Part shown: positions 1 to 11,520 of the stretch, piece by piece
Layout of the letters: each line of letters begins with the position of its first letter
How positions within the stretch are numbered: position 1 is the stretch's first letter
DNA from: Volutella citrinella
Lineage: Eukaryota; Ascomycota; Sordariomycetes; Hypocreales; Nectriaceae
Length of the DNA stretch: 64,000 nt
NCBI GenBank assembly: GCA_034401135.1
Contig: JAWZSP010000004.1
Span: 558,001-622,000, forward strand
Direction: 5' to 3'
Made by a program: the position numbers and the translations under genes
Notes under the pieces: model-generated
The model's input: only the letters and a program-made list of their open reading frames with translations
Database searches by the model: none
What the model was told of the DNA's origin: nothing

Positions 1-1251
1 GGGGCGTCCTGCATTGTGCAATAGCTCCAGGTCGGACCGCATTTTGGCTATTTTGGTACTGCCGGGGAACTGCTTCTTCCAACGTTTCACTCGTGAGTAG
101 GCGTTAGTCCTGTCTATAGCCCTCGGCATAGTGGGGTGCTGGTACTCATGGCGGCGCTGTTGCGTGCGGGCCTCTGTCGAGTAATGTCGCTGTTGCTGTT
201 GGGATGCTTGCTGTAGTGCCTGCCACTGCAGCCCGGATTGGGATTTGGGGATCTGCACCTTTGTGGCGAGGATGGACTGGATCTCGGCCTCATCAGGCGA
301 CTTTTCCCCGCGCACCTTCTTTGTCTGTACGAGGTTTCGCTTTAGGAGGCTCTGCCAAAGGGTCTCGAGGTCCAGCTCATTCCGCCGAGTCTCCGTCATA
401 CACTGGACAACAATGGTTGTGCCGGTGAGAGAGGAACCAAAACCAGAGAAGCGGCCGGTGTCGTCGAAACTGGCTGCCTCACCGGTTTTCGCCTCATCGA
501 ACGAGAAGTTGATGCAGACCCATCCAGTCGAAATGCCATTGTCTCCACCGGGGATGATCGCCGTATTGGTGCCCATCAGTTTGGCCTTCTTTCGTAGGCG
601 ACGCAGCTTGGTACGCAGCTCGCCAGGACCAATGAGGCCGTCGGCACGAGCATCCAATTTGTAATTCCTCCGTAACCATCGTTGAAACCGACCAGAAGAG
701 ACGTGCAGGTGTCTCTCGCTTCGCGCGGTTCCAAAGAGCATGATGAGGTTGGGCCCAAGAGCGGCGGGAGGATCGAGGTCGCGCAGGTCCAGCAGGGAAA
801 TGTCGTCCAAACCCATGTCCTCGAAAATGTACTTGACCATGGGCTCCAGCAGCGCGGGCGCACCCTCTGGTATTGTCGGCAGCGTCACTGCATGCTGGCT
901 CTGGGGATGTCGCGGTGGCTCGACCTCGAGAAACCAGGGAACATCTTCAGATTCGGCAGAGTCTTTGGTCTCTGCCTCTGGGTCCGCCTCCGCTTTGTTG
1001 ATGGTGGCGGGAGTCTCGGCTGGGGTCTCGGCTGCGTGTATCGTCTCCTTTGGGGTTGTCGGCTCGGCAGATCGTTCTTGAGAAAAGAGTCTCCTCGTCA
1101 GAAGCGGGAGCTGTCGTGTCTGACGCTGTGGCAAAGCACGCAGGCTGTTGGTCGCAGGCCTCGATAGAACGGCCTTCACAACAGCCGTCTGGCACTGGCG
1201 GCAGCTCAATGCCGCGGCGATGGGGCGGGTAAGCATGCTGGCCATGGCCAT
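1..1251 (-). CDS. atp25: ATPase synthesis protein 25, mitochondrial (partial, C-terminus beyond left edge)
   Basis: An uninterrupted frame runs from an ATG at 1251 (second ATG at 1245) off the left end of the window, giving about 417 codons. The N-terminus is rich in Arg, Ser and Ala and poor in acids, as in a mitochondrial presequence. It is followed by a Pro/Thr/Glu-rich linker, then a RsfS/Iojap-like ribosome silencing domain (around residues 110-240, with the stretch YIFEDMGLDDISLLDLRDL). This order is that of fungal Atp25, whose C-terminal part in yeast is released and stabilises the ATP9 (OLI1) mRNA in the matrix; that part lies mostly outside the window. Full-length relatives are, from memory, about 600-700 aa. 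The gene is divergent from rpo41 across 604 bp. The frame has no stop in the window, so it is partial but apparently intact. Identification rests on domain order and the N-terminal sequence. Confidence 0.88.
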   Translation of the reverse strand, partial: MAMASMLTRPIAAALSCRQCQTAVVKAVLSRPATNSLRALPQRQTRQLPLLTRRLFSQERSAEPTTPKETIHAAETPAETPATINKAEADPEAETKDSAESEDVPWFLEVEPPRHPQSQHAVTLPTIPEGAPALLEPMVKYIFEDMGLDDISLLDLRDLDPPAALGPNLIMLFGTARSERHLHVSSGRFQRWLRRNYKLDARADGLIGPGELRTKLRRLRKKAKLMGTNTAIIPGGDNGISTGWVCINFSFDEAKTGEAASFDDTGRFSGFGSSLTGTTIVVQCMTETRRNELDLETLWQSLLKRNLVQTKKVRGEKSPDEAEIQSILATKVQIPKSQSGLQWQALQQASQQQQRHYSTEARTQQRRHEYQHPTMPRAIDRTNAYSRVKRWKKQFPGSTKIAKMRSDLELLHNAGRP

Positions 1252-1855
1252 TTGGCTTCGGAGAGGCAGTCGGTCGGTCGGCCAGCCAGGAGTCGTATCA
1301 CGAAACAGACCGATGCTCTCTACTCGCTGCGCAACGGACAAGAATCAATCTCTTGCAACAGCTGCCAAACAAATTAGCTGTGGCGCCGTTCAGGTTCGGA
1401 ATCCATGCCAGTGGAGTCGCCTGGTGGATTACTCTTATGAGTTAGTGTGTCGTCGTGCGTGAGCTCCTTCTCCTTCCCGCCAGCCGGCTTCTCGAATTTG
1501 CTGCTTGCCGGGTGGACCCAGCAGAAGCCCCCTTCAATTGGCGCACGTGACCCGAGTCTCCGCTCCCGCTCCTGGGCCTCCACCCTATCAAGAGGAAAAT
1601 TTTGGACCTTAGCTTGTCTCGTCTCCTGTTGCCATTGCCTCTATATCCACGCGAGCGGACAGCCAAGGCAAAGCAGGCGTCCTGGACTTGTGCCGCCACG
1701 CTCCCTCCTGTTCTGTTGCATCATTGATCTGTGTCGCGTCTGTATTTTTCTTCTAATGTCTTGATCCCGTGTTGGTTTGCCATCACTTCCATCGCGCCTC
1801 CGTTCCGATACACCCAGCGGATCGTCCGCGCGCCACTCTCACACATATCACCACA
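1252..1855. promoter_or_regulatory. Divergent promoter region between atp25 and rpo41
   Basis: This 604-bp gap separates the start codons of two divergently transcribed mitochondrial genes. It has pyrimidine-rich stretches near the rpo41 side (about 1640-1850) and no supportable ORF. No clear TATA box or named factor site was identified. A shared bidirectional promoter is inferred from the geometry only. Confidence 0.5.
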
Positions 1856-4800
1856 ATGCTCGCCCGACAAGTCCGGAGGAGCATCTCCCTCCATCGGGCA
1901 GTCCCCTTGGCCCCAATTGGACGATCACCAAGATGTCTACCCGCAAAACCGGCCATCATCGGCCGCCGCTGTGTTGTCACCCAGCAGTTTCAACCTCGCA
2001 AACGACGATCATCAGAATCAGGTCACTTCCTCACCCAAGAGCGAACCCTCGCTACAGCCGTGGACGACTACAACTTTGCATCATCGCCTTATAATCAGAT
2101 GGCTGGCTCTACTATGCCGCCATTCCAGCCACCTGCGCCTCGATACTACGACCTGCGCGCTTTCGATCCCACGTCTCCGTTGACCATCCCCGAGCCCGCC
2201 CCCCCACGACCTCGGACAAAGATGAACCTCAATGGCATTCCCGGTGATTCCGACGATATGCTACATGTTCTCGACGCCTGTATTCGTGTTGGCAAGCTTG
2301 ATCGAGCTGCGCTTGTGCTCAAGCGTCTCAACGTCGTCGGCACCATCCCAGGAGAGGAGCGCATTCTGCTGCACAACCAATATCTTCGCGCCTCGCTCCA
2401 ACAGCTCCAAACCAGCCCCGATCGAAAGCAAGCCGAGCAGCTTCACAGGTGGTACGAGCTGCAGATCCGAAACCAGGATATGCCGCAGACAGCCGAGACT
2501 ATTGCCTGTATGATCAAGGCGTCCTTGCTGTCTGAGCGTGGAAGCCGACTCGTGCGCCTCGTCAATCGATACATGAGCTTGGCTCCGGGTGAGGCCGGAC
2601 TGCGAGTACTCAGCATGGCCGATATCCTAAGTGACCAGGATCTAGCCATCGTCACCGAGATCTGCCCCACATACAACTTTGCCCCCGAGGCTGAGAACAG
2701 CGAAGGTGCCAACATGGTTGCTGAGGAGCAGGACCTGGCTGAGGCCGCCGAGCGCCTGGCTGGCGAAGCCCTTCCTGACATGTATCCGGAGCTCCAGGCT
2801 ACACCCCAGAGAGGCGATGGTCTCTCATCGCTGAAGGGAAGCCTGGGCTTGATCAACGAGCTACAAAATGTTGATATCTCGAAGCTCTCCATTGAAGAGC
2901 AGCGTGAATTGCAGATCCGCTCGGAGCGCGACTCCATCGATGCCGCCATTGTAAAGTGGCGTCAGAGCAGCAAGGACCTCCACAAAATGGGAATCAACAC
3001 TTCCATCAAGGCCAAAACTGAGGAAGGGTCCCTATCCCAACATCTACCAGAGTGGCTCAAGGGCATAGAAGAAAGACTCAAGGTGGAACTGGCCAAAATC
3101 GAGGAATCCGAGAAGAAGGTTTCCAAGAACGAGGAGGATCTGGAACGATGCGTGTATGGCCCGTTTCTTCGCCAAGCCGACCCGACACGGCTCGCTGCTG
3201 TCACCATTCTCAGCGTTCTGAACCAGGGAGTCATGATGGGAATTGGCCGGGGCGTCGTGATTAGCAGGCTGTTCAATGATATCGCTCGAGCGGCGCAGGA
3301 CGATATCCACATGCAGAACAAGGAAAAGGCCCAGAAAGCAGAGCGCCGTCGACGCAAGGTCAGGTATACCGGCGGTTCGGTTGAGACGAAGTCTGGGGAT
3401 GGCAACATCATCATCGATGCCAACGGTCCTGAGATCCCCAGAGTGGAGGCCTTCCAGAAGCCATGGTCATTCCCCATCAAAGCTCATGTCGGCTCTATTC
3501 TTCTGAAGTCGCTTATTGAGACGGCCAAAATCAAGGTCGTCAAGGAACACCCGGTGACCAAGGCCCTCATTAGCCAAAGTCAGCCAGCTTTTACGCATAT
3601 GCAGCAACCGCGGAAGGGAAAGAAGGTTGGAGTTCTTGTTTTGAACGCATGCCTCATCGAGCGAATGACCAAGGAGCCTGTCGGTGATTTCATCGCTAAG
3701 CACCTCCCGATGGTCACAGAGCCAAAGCCCTGGACGCGCATGCACTCGGGTGGCTTCTGGGAGAGCAAGGCAAGCTTGGTTCGAGTCAAGCCCGGAGATG
3801 TCGACCAGAAGCTTTACGTGAAGGCGGCGATTCAACGTGGTGACATGAGTCAGATTTTCAAAGGCCTGGATGTGCTAGGAAAGACTGCCTGGAGAATCAA
3901 CAACGAGCTGCTCGACGTCATGGTCGAAGCATGGAACTCTGGAGAGCAAATCGCCAACATGCCCCCGCTCACCCCAGTTCTTGAACACCCCGTGGAACCC
4001 GATTCTCGCGAAGATCCCATGATCCATCGACAGTGGCTTCGTGCCGTGAAATCGGTTGAGAACAAGCGTTGCGCGCTTCACTCGCAGCGATGCTACATGA
4101 ACTTGCAGCTCGAAATTGCCCGCTCATTCCGGAACCAGACAATTTATTTCCCCCACAACGTCGACTACCGAGGCCGTGCCTATCCCATGCCTACCTATCT
4201 CAACCACATGGGCGCCGATCACTCCCGTGCTATTCTCAAATTCGCTAAAGGAAAGGAGCTTGGCGCCAAGGGCCTCCGATGGCTCAAGATTCACATGGCC
4301 AATTTGTATGGTTTCGACAAGGCCAGCCTTGACGAGCGAGAGGCATTCACCAACGAGAACCTTGACAAAATCATCGAGTCCGCCAACAACCCCTTGAACG
4401 GGTCGCGATGGTGGCTCGAGGCCGAGGACCCGTGGCAATGCCTAGCTGCCTGCTTTGAACTGAGGGCCGCGCACAAGTTGGAGGATCCTACCAAGTTCGT
4501 TTCCCAGCTTCCGGTCCATCAGGACGGTACCTGCAATGGTCTCCAACACTACGCTGCCCTCGGTGGCGACACCTGGGGTGCTCAGCAGGTCAACCTTATG
4601 CCTGGCAGCCGGCCTGCCGACGTCTACTCTGCTGTGGCCAATCTCGTCAAGGAGGCCATTACTAAAGACGTGGAGGCGGACCATCCTCTGGCTAAGATCG
4701 TCAATGGCAAAATCACCCGAAAGGTTGTCAAGCAGACTGTTATGACCAACGTCTATGGCGTCACATTCGCCGGCGCTAAGAAGCAAGTCTGCAAGCAAAT

Positions 4801-6063
4801 TGACGCTCTTTACCCGAATCTACACAAGGAGTGTGGCGTTCCCCACTTGCTCCTCTCAACTTACATTGCCAAACACATCTTCAGTGCCTTGGCTACCATG
4901 TTCCGAGGAGCCCACGACATCCAATACTGGCTTGGTGAGATCGGTGGACGGGTCTGCAGAGCCCTGACCCCGGCTCAGCTACAGCAAATCGCGGTCGACT
5001 ATGAAACCAGCCACAACAAGGCAGTAGCTGAAGGTCGCAAAGTGAAGAAGTCGGCTTCTGGCAAAACCGGACTGGACGAATTGACGGCGCAGTTTCGATC
5101 GACCGTCGTTTGGACCACCCCGCTCCGCCTGCCCGTTGCCCAGCCTTACCGCAAGTCGTCTGTGAAGGAGGTTCGAACTTGTCTGCAGAGCGTCGCATAC
5201 CCCGTCAGTGACCAGACCGATCCTGTCAACCGACGAAAGCAGTTGCAAGGCTTCCCTCCCAACTTCATTCACTCTCTGGACGCCAGCCACATGTTGCTCT
5301 CTGCTCTGCAGTGCCACGAGGGAGGCCTGGATTTCGCTGCAGTGCACGACTCCTTCTGGACCCACGCTGCTGATGTCGACGTTATGAACAACCATCTCCG
5401 AGAGGCCTTCATTCGAATTCACGAGGAAGATGTCATTGGCAGACTGGCTACCGAATTCGAGGCTCGGTACAAGGGCTCTCTCTACCTTGCGCACATCGAC
5501 CCCGACACGCCGGTTGCCCAGAAGATCAAGGAGCTCCGCAAGACCAGCAAGCTTACTCCCAAAGAGGAGCTTCTTCTCGAGTACCAGCGCAGCCAGCTCC
5601 TTGCTTCAGGTAACCCTTGGGATCTGGAAGCCGCCAGCAAGATCGTCACACCCGCTTCCGTTTACAAGGATATGGCCTCGGAAGCGGATCTTGTTACTGA
5701 GGAGGAGACGGAAGAAATGGACATGGGGGCGATTCCCGGGGATGAAGCCAACATGGATGTTGCTTCTATTACGGAGTCAATCACGGAGATGGAGGACGAG
5801 CATGCCACGCCCAGCTTCGGACACAACATCATGGAGGACATGGCAGTCTCTCAATTCGAAAAGGTGGTTATTCAGCAGGTGAAGAAGCCACAGAAGAAGG
5901 CCAAGGTCCCTCTAGCAGTCTGGCTCCCTCTGACTTTGCCCAACATTCCTGAAAAGGTAAGCAACTACACACAACTGAGCTTCTATCACACCACCTAACT
6001 GGCATTTTTCAGGGTGACTTTGATGTTTCGCTTCTGCGGGAAAGCAAGTACTTCTTCTCGTAG
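1856..6063 (+). CDS. rpo41: Mitochondrial DNA-directed RNA polymerase
   Basis: Single-subunit T7-like RNA polymerase that transcribes mitochondrial DNA. Exons 1856-5956 and 6013-6063, 1383 aa. The 56-bp intron (GTAAGC...TTTTTCAG) sits just before the conserved C-terminus, which ends in KYFFS. Without splicing the frame would end at 5998 on a non-conserved tail. The ATG at 1856 is chosen because the longer frame to 1769 begins with GTG. The N-terminus is basic and Ser-rich (presequence), followed by a helical, PPR-like N-terminal region. Catalytic signatures are clear: the DYRGRAYP stretch, motif A HQDGTCNG with Asp890, the O-helix TNVYGVTFAGAKKQ, and motif C HDSFWTH with Asp1165. The length is typical for fungal Rpo41. 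It is head-to-head with atp25, which is also mitochondrial. Confidence 0.97.
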
Positions 6064-6846
6064 GCGCCACGCCTTGTACGAATAGCGAATTGCGACAGCG
6101 GTTTTTGTATATTATAGACCTTGACAGGGAGTTGACGATTGTATTTGGCATTTTCAATCGGCGTTTTGACAAACGGGAGTTGTTGTACACAAAAAGCATG
6201 GAGGGGGTTGTGGAAGCGTTATTATTGAGGCCACGCAGAGTCGGCGTGGGCTGTACCATACCGAAATATATCAACAACCTACTAGTATCTAGCTAAAACG
6301 AGGCGGACTGGCCTCAAAGAGGTCCAGTATCACCTCCCAATAAACTAAATCTCAAACCAGTTGAATATTCTGGTGACTGAGCTGACGCTGACACCCTTCC
6401 CCACGCCACGGTTCTGGATAGCATTTGATTGCTTGTAGCAGGTTGTGTTACGTGTGATGGCGAAGTAGGGCAGCGTCAGCAGCAGCTGGGTCGTGTCGAG
6501 GTTGTCTAGCGTTGTTATGAATTCGTACCGTACCACTGAGGTGGGCACAGTGAGGCCAGGCCAGGTTGAAGAGTAAAAGAAAAATTTCTTGGTCTGGCTG
6601 CTATCAAAACACAGCATTGGACGCCCTCCAAGCTTGAACCAGTACATAGTAGCATAGGGTTACATTCCTCGTCGCGCACTGCGACAATCCCGCGTCCATC
6701 TCAAAATAGGTATTCCTCCACTGACAGCCATCCGGCGGGCCCCCCTTCTAGCTTTTGACTCCAGACTGTTGCCTCCTCCGCGCCCCCTCGCTTAGTTATC
6801 ACAAAGGCCTACCGTCCATCTCCCGTTTCCCCGTCTCTGGTTCGCC
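6064..6846. other. Convergent 3' intergenic region
   Basis: This region lies between the 3' ends of rpo41 and sdh2. It holds the two 3' UTRs and AT-richer stretches around 6090-6300. Short ORFs on either strand have no recognisable protein features. No gene is called. Confidence 0.6.
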
Positions 6847-7835
6847 TTAGTTGCCGAGAGCCATCTGCTTCTTGATCTCGGCAATGGCCAGACCGGGGTT
6901 CAGACCCTTGGGGCAGGCTCGGGTGCAGTTGAGGATGGTGTGGCAGCGGTAGAGAGCCATTGAGTTCTCGAGGTTGCTCTTACGCTCGGCCTTGCGCTCG
7001 TCGCGGGAGTCGGCCAGCCATCGGTAGGACTGGAGCAGGATGGCAGGGCCGAGGTACTCCTCCGAGTTCCACCAGTACGAGGGGCACGAGGTTGAGCAGC
7101 AGGCGCAGAGAATGCACTCGTACAGGCCGTCGAGCTTCTTGCGGTCGGCCTTGGATTGACGGAACTCCTTGCCCTGTTTGTGTGGTCAGCATCGGATACG
7201 TGATCTGTAGTCTCGTTGAGGGGGGAACTTACATCCTCGGCTGGCGTATCGCGCTGGAGGTAGGGCTTGATGCTCTTGTACTGCTTGTAGAAGTGGGTCA
7301 AGTCGGGGACGAGGTCCTTGACGACGTAGGTGTGAGGTAGAGGGTAGATCTTGACGTCCTTGGAATCCTCTGCGGGAATTCGGCCTGTTGAGCTGTTAGT
7401 TGGGGTTCCTGTCCCGACAATGTCGCGCAAATCAAGTAACCGAGGAGGGGGGGTGAGGGGGGGCGCCGGTAACGTACACAGGCAGGCGAGGGTGTTCTGG
7501 CCGTTAATGTTCATGGCGCAGCTGCCGCAGATGCCCTCTCGGCAGCTTCGTCGGAAGGTCAGAGTGGGGTCGAGCTCGTTCTTGATGCGGATGATGGCAT
7601 CGAGGATCATGGGGCCGGTCTTGTTGAGGTCGATGGTGTAGGACTGCAGGCGCGGCTTCTCGGTAGGCGTGTCGGGGTTCCAGCGGTAGATCTGGAACGT
7701 CTTGAGCTTGGCCTCGGGCTCGGCGGGCGCGTCGCTGACGGTGGCGAGCGAGCGGGAGAAGGCAACAGCTGGGCGCAGGGCAGGGCGAGCGCCGAGGCCG
7801 ACGACGCGGCCAAAGGAGGAGCGGAGAGCAGCCAT
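6847..7835 (-). CDS. sdh2: Succinate dehydrogenase iron-sulfur subunit, mitochondrial
   Basis: Subunit B of respiratory complex II; it passes electrons from succinate oxidation to ubiquinone in the inner mitochondrial membrane. Three exons on the minus strand: 7835-7478, 7384-7233, 7173-6847 (278 aa). The introns have donors GTACGT and GTAAGT. The first ATG of the conserved N-terminus is at 7835; upstream residues in the open frame are 5' leader. The N-terminal 30-40 residues are a basic presequence. The [2Fe-2S] Cys set ([10 protein letters not shown]...NTLAC), the [4Fe-4S] set ([12 protein letters not shown], residues 190-201) and the [3Fe-4S] set ([12 protein letters not shown], residues 247-258) are all intact. 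Pro201 and His248, equivalent to the Botrytis P225 and H272 positions where SDHI fungicide resistance arises, carry the sensitive residues. The CCAATCA element 250 bp upstream fits respiratory gene control. Confidence 0.97.
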
Positions 7836-9032
7836 TGCGGTTGTGGGTGGTGAGGGCAGAAATCGCAATTGGGACCGGAGGAGAGAGAGAGACAGCCGTC
7901 AGGACGTCTGGCACGTAGCGACTATGGATCAGATGGCGGGGAGCGGTGTCGTTCAATCTCCTCCTTGGAGCCTCGATTTGCTGCAGGTGGCGGATTGGAG
8001 AAAGTTTCCTTCCAGGTCGTCATAAATTGAGACGCCGAATTACCCTTCCTCGGCTATGCTCTCTGGAACTGCGGCACCGGCCAGCCAATCAGCACCTGGC
8101 AATTGTCAGATCGGCTCGGCCGGGGAGAGCCGGAGCCTAGTGCTTGTGACAGTCACGTGGCCTCGGCATTCCACCCGGCTTTGTATCTCGGGCGGGAAAA
8201 CACTGATCCGGGCCCTAACCGGCTTTTGAAATCCGGGGCTCCCACAAGCTCTGGTCAGCTGCTTCAAAACTGCGCAGTACGAAATGCATTGCAGGGCTAT
8301 AAAGGGAAGATATCCCGACATATTCTGGGCTGAAGTTTTGTCAACATGACGAGCGCAGCGGAACGCGGAGGCCACTTAGTGCGCACCTTGACGATCAATC
8401 CAGCTGGAGGACTGCCCAGTGCCCACACTGAGTTCAATTACATATTACATTGATGGGGCCCCAGACTCCACCCATCCAGAAAGGTAGGTCACGCTTTGTC
8501 AGGATCGTTGTCCACGTGATTTAGCAAGCATGATCCAAACAAAGAGGTTATCTATTGCGTGCTTGTTGATTGGTAGGTCGGGAGAGGTGTATGTGACGAC
8601 AGTGCTTAACGTTCCGTGGAGCGCGTTCAACAAGGTAATTGGTCAGGGCTTTGGCGGGCTTTTCTCACGGATTGTCAAAACGTTCATAGGTTTTTCTCTG
8701 CTCAGTGAAGAAAAGATGTGAACACGAACATGGCCTCGGGAAGTGGACAGGACCGCCCGTCCGATGAGCGTGCGAAAGTTAGGGCCATCCATCCGCATAG
8801 CCAACGTAACTTACAAGGTTGCGTGTTGATACACCTTGACGACCAGTTCGCAAAAAACTTTGCTTCAACCAACAGGGTGAGGAGCAAAGTTTCGAATGAA
8901 AAAATGGCATTATGAGTAGTCCTTCGCTCCTCGAGGCTCGATCGACTGTTCTGTTCTCCTCATTTCTTCTTCTCTTCCACCCCTCTCAGCCCAACTCCAC
9001 GCTACACCCTACAAAAGTTGCGTCCTTGAGCC
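7836..9032. other. Intergenic region upstream of sdh2 and of the 2EXR gene
   Basis: Both flanking genes are transcribed away from this 1.2-kb stretch. It contains the sdh2 promoter (about 7836-8200), a plus-strand TATAAA at about 8298, and the 5' region of the gene at 9033. Short ORFs such as 8530-8721 show no protein family features and are not called. Confidence 0.5.
8085..8091 (+). promoter_or_regulatory. CCAATCA box, candidate HAP/CBC complex site for sdh2
   Basis: The heptamer CCAATCA lies 250 bp upstream of the sdh2 start codon. CCAAT boxes of this form are bound by the Hap2/3/5 (CBC) complex, which controls respiratory and iron-sulfur protein genes in fungi. The site is seen in the sequence; its function here is inference. 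Confidence 0.4.
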
Positions 9033-10145
9033 ATGGCCCATGAGTTCGTATTTTTCGCCAGCCTGCCATATGAACTTCGGGAACAAATATGGCAGGAATC
9101 TGTCCGTCCTTTCGGCGACGGCGTTGTGGGCGTGCATCATTTCTCAGTCCATGGCCGCCTATTGATCCGGCCAAGAAACACGATGCCGAGTCTGTCAATA
9201 CCTAGCACTGAAGACGAAGACTTAAGGGACACCACGTATATTACTTGCCTCCCAGGCCAATCCGACAAGCCCAAGAGATCCGCCTATCTCTGGGATGCTG
9301 GTCTTTGGACAACCTGCAAGGAGTCGCGCCATGTTATCATGACGACACTTGCCATGTCAAAATGGCAGTCATTCAGTCGAGAGATGAAGCACCACGTGAG
9401 ACTACGTGAAGAACAAGGGTTGAATAGCCTGGCTCACTGCTACTACGGCTCGCAAGGCCCGAAGGAATTCTCGACTGTTTTGACAGCTCCTGCGCTGGAC
9501 GGGACTCGCCAAGACTGGCAGCTCATGGTGTTCCCCCTCCGAGATGCATTCCTTCTCGACACTAAAGCCATGACAAAAATGATGGAGATAAGCGATGTAT
9601 CCTGGGAAGAAGAAAGCCCCTGTGAAATGCTAATGGACTTGCCATTCACTTGGTCGAAAGGAAGCGCCGACGGTATCGCCAACATCATCCTGGAATTCGA
9701 TCCCAGCTGGACAGAAGACTGGCCCCGGCTTTTTGGTGGCTTGAGACAAGAGCCGGGGCCCCGAGGGTTCATTGCTAACCTACTTGAATGCATTGCGGAC
9801 GACTCACTGAGCTGTTCCATCTGGCTGCTGGACAAGGATGCGCGTCAATGTCAGCGAGAAGAAGCGGAAGACGCCACGTCATGCCGTTCCCCTGTGCCTA
9901 TGCGCCCAAATCAGAGGTTTTTCGACTGCGACAATGAGTATTTCGAGGTCACTTCCTGTCTTAAACACAAGAGCGCGGCAATCGACTTTATTGCCCAGAT
10001 GGGTCGCCTTGTCGAGGCCACCATGAATGATCATGACGCCTTGTATTACTTGAGGCACATGCTCCCTAGGAGCGGAACCGGATACGGGTTCGATGTCGGG
10101 AATTATGTCAAGGTTCTTGGTTGCAAGAGACTGAGTGATAGCTGA
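9033..10145 (+). CDS. 2EXR domain-containing protein
   Basis: Intronless 370-aa protein starting at the ATG at 9033. The N-terminus carries the fungal 2EXR signature (FFASLPYELREQIWQESV, residues 7-24), a helical module found in many ascomycete proteins of unknown biochemical role. After it comes a conserved-looking region with RSAYLWDAGLWTTCKESRHV (residues about 86-105), the usual second block of this family, where an old Trp and Cys cluster precedes a long divergent C-terminal half. No signal peptide, membrane segment or catalytic motif is visible. The family is expanded and species-specific in filamentous fungi, so this is an accessory gene. The family call is good, the function unknown. 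Confidence 0.75.
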   Translation: MAHEFVFFASLPYELREQIWQESVRPFGDGVVGVHHFSVHGRLLIRPRNTMPSLSIPSTEDEDLRDTTYITCLPGQSDKPKRSAYLWDAGLWTTCKESRHVIMTTLAMSKWQSFSREMKHHVRLREEQGLNSLAHCYYGSQGPKEFSTVLTAPALDGTRQDWQLMVFPLRDAFLLDTKAMTKMMEISDVSWEEESPCEMLMDLPFTWSKGSADGIANIILEFDPSWTEDWPRLFGGLRQEPGPRGFIANLLECIADDSLSCSIWLLDKDARQCQREEAEDATSCRSPVPMRPNQRFFDCDNEYFEVTSCLKHKSAAIDFIAQMGRLVEATMNDHDALYYLRHMLPRSGTGYGFDVGNYVKVLGCKRLSDS

Positions 10146-10538
10146 ACATGATGGTCATGGGAGTGAGTGAATCCAGTAGAGTGATTACACTGCCTCGTCG
10201 AAGCAGCCAATGGGGAGGTAAAGTTGGGCGGAGAGGGTAATGTGAATCATCATCCTTGAATAGTTGGTTTCAGTGTTACTTGGAAGGCAACAGTTCAAAG
10301 AAAGAGGGGCGGATATCAATGTGCTTCACTATCGACACCTGAGTGCGAGCTAGCTACCTGATTACATTGTGGTCACTCGCTAGCGGCTTGTGCGAAAACT
10401 CGGCGATTTTGCGTGGTAGACTAGTTCATTTGGGCTTCTGGGTCTTGAGCCAAGTAGTACAGGCTGTCAAGATAGAGTTGGGAGGAGTCTGGTAAACTAA
10501 CAACCCAACGATTTGACCGAGTGCATCCGCCTCCAGAA
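10146..10538. other. Intergenic region
   Basis: 393 bp between the 2EXR gene and the small Cys-rich ORF. It holds presumably the two 3' UTRs. No gene or clear repeat was seen. Confidence 0.5.
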
Positions 10539-10817
10539 CTACTTGCTATAGTACGACCACTCCTCCTTCCGCGTTTCGCCTGACCAAGAGGCATTCTTCA
10601 GCTCGCCGATGACAACGTTCACCCCGTCCAACGCAGGAGTGCCGAACTCTCGCACCTGGTCCGAAAACCCACAGGTGTCATTCTTGCAATTCAGAAACAC
10701 AATGTTGTTGCTGTTTCTACAGCCCCGACACTCCCAGCGAGCGTGGTTTGCAGCGATATCGGGATCTGTCTTGACATAGACTTTTTTTGAGTTGAGGACC
10801 CATTCGTGTGTAGTCAT
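10539..10817 (-). CDS. Small Cys-rich protein, zinc-ribbon-like; paralog of 17619-17885
   Basis: A 92-aa ORF from an ATG at 10817, function unknown. There is no signal peptide. The central part has WECRGC (C-x2-C) followed by CKNDTC (C-x4-C), a layout that could bind one zinc. It then has a hydrophobic segment containing ALD and V-I-G-E-L, and ends in an aromatic tail (WSYYSK). The minus-strand ORF at 17619-17885 has the same order: W-x-C, C-x4-C, ALD, I-G-D-L and a YY-containing tail. That shared order is the main reason to consider both real. Single exon as read; an upstream exon cannot be excluded. Confidence 0.55.
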   Translation of the reverse strand: MTTHEWVLNSKKVYVKTDPDIAANHARWECRGCRNSNNIVFLNCKNDTCGFSDQVREFGTPALDGVNVVIGELKNASWSGETRKEEWSYYSK

Positions 10818-11520
10818 TGTTGTTCTGGCGAATTTTGATTTCCGGCTTGCTAAAGATTGCGTACAGTTCAGTGAGAATCAGAGTGACGAGCCTTGCTATC
10901 AAATCGATCGAGGAAACGCCTGGGGAATATTAAATATATATATACGCAAAAAGGGCTGTGAATAATTGCTCTATGGTTTGCTATTGGATTCAATATAAAC
11001 ATTGACTGTTGGTTCGGTGTTGAGGACGTATTGTGAATACGAATGGTCCATACCAGTGCAGACAGCTAGAGCTGTGATGAGACCAGGAAAGGCTGCCATC
11101 GTGGTTTCTCAAAGACCCCAACTCAATACATGAAGCATGGCTGGATACGAAGGTGATTCAGCATCGGTGTCCTGATTTACGCCTATTTCTTCTCATTCGC
11201 CGTCATAGGGTAAGTTGATTGATGAGGTTGCCGGCCCAGCCCGTCACATACTTCAAATGGCTTTACCATTGTATCTTGGGGTCCCCACGCTCGAGGAGGG
11301 AGACTTGGCGAAGGGCGAGAACTCACGTCACGCCAAAGCTGATTATCAAGTACGACAGCTCCTTTGGCGCTATTGGACATCATAATCTGAGCTGTCTATG
11401 TGTACAACATATTGAGAGAGAAAATATTAAGAGGAAACGATAGCCTCTGTGAGCGTTCTACGTGCGATTCTTTTGAAATACATGTCCAATTGGATTGCGA
11501 CTTTTCCAACACGCATCCGC
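10818..11520. other. Intergenic region
   Basis: About 700 bp, AT-rich around 10925-11000 (a run of TATATATA near 10935, possibly the TATA region of the minus-strand ORF at 10817). No other gene is supported. Confidence 0.5.

Noticed and set aside
1769..1855. N-terminal extension of rpo41
   Set aside because: It begins with GTG and lacks presequence character; the ATG at 1856 starts a good presequence.
8530..8721. 63-codon plus-strand ORF
   Set aside because: Short, no family features, in the spacer between divergent genes.
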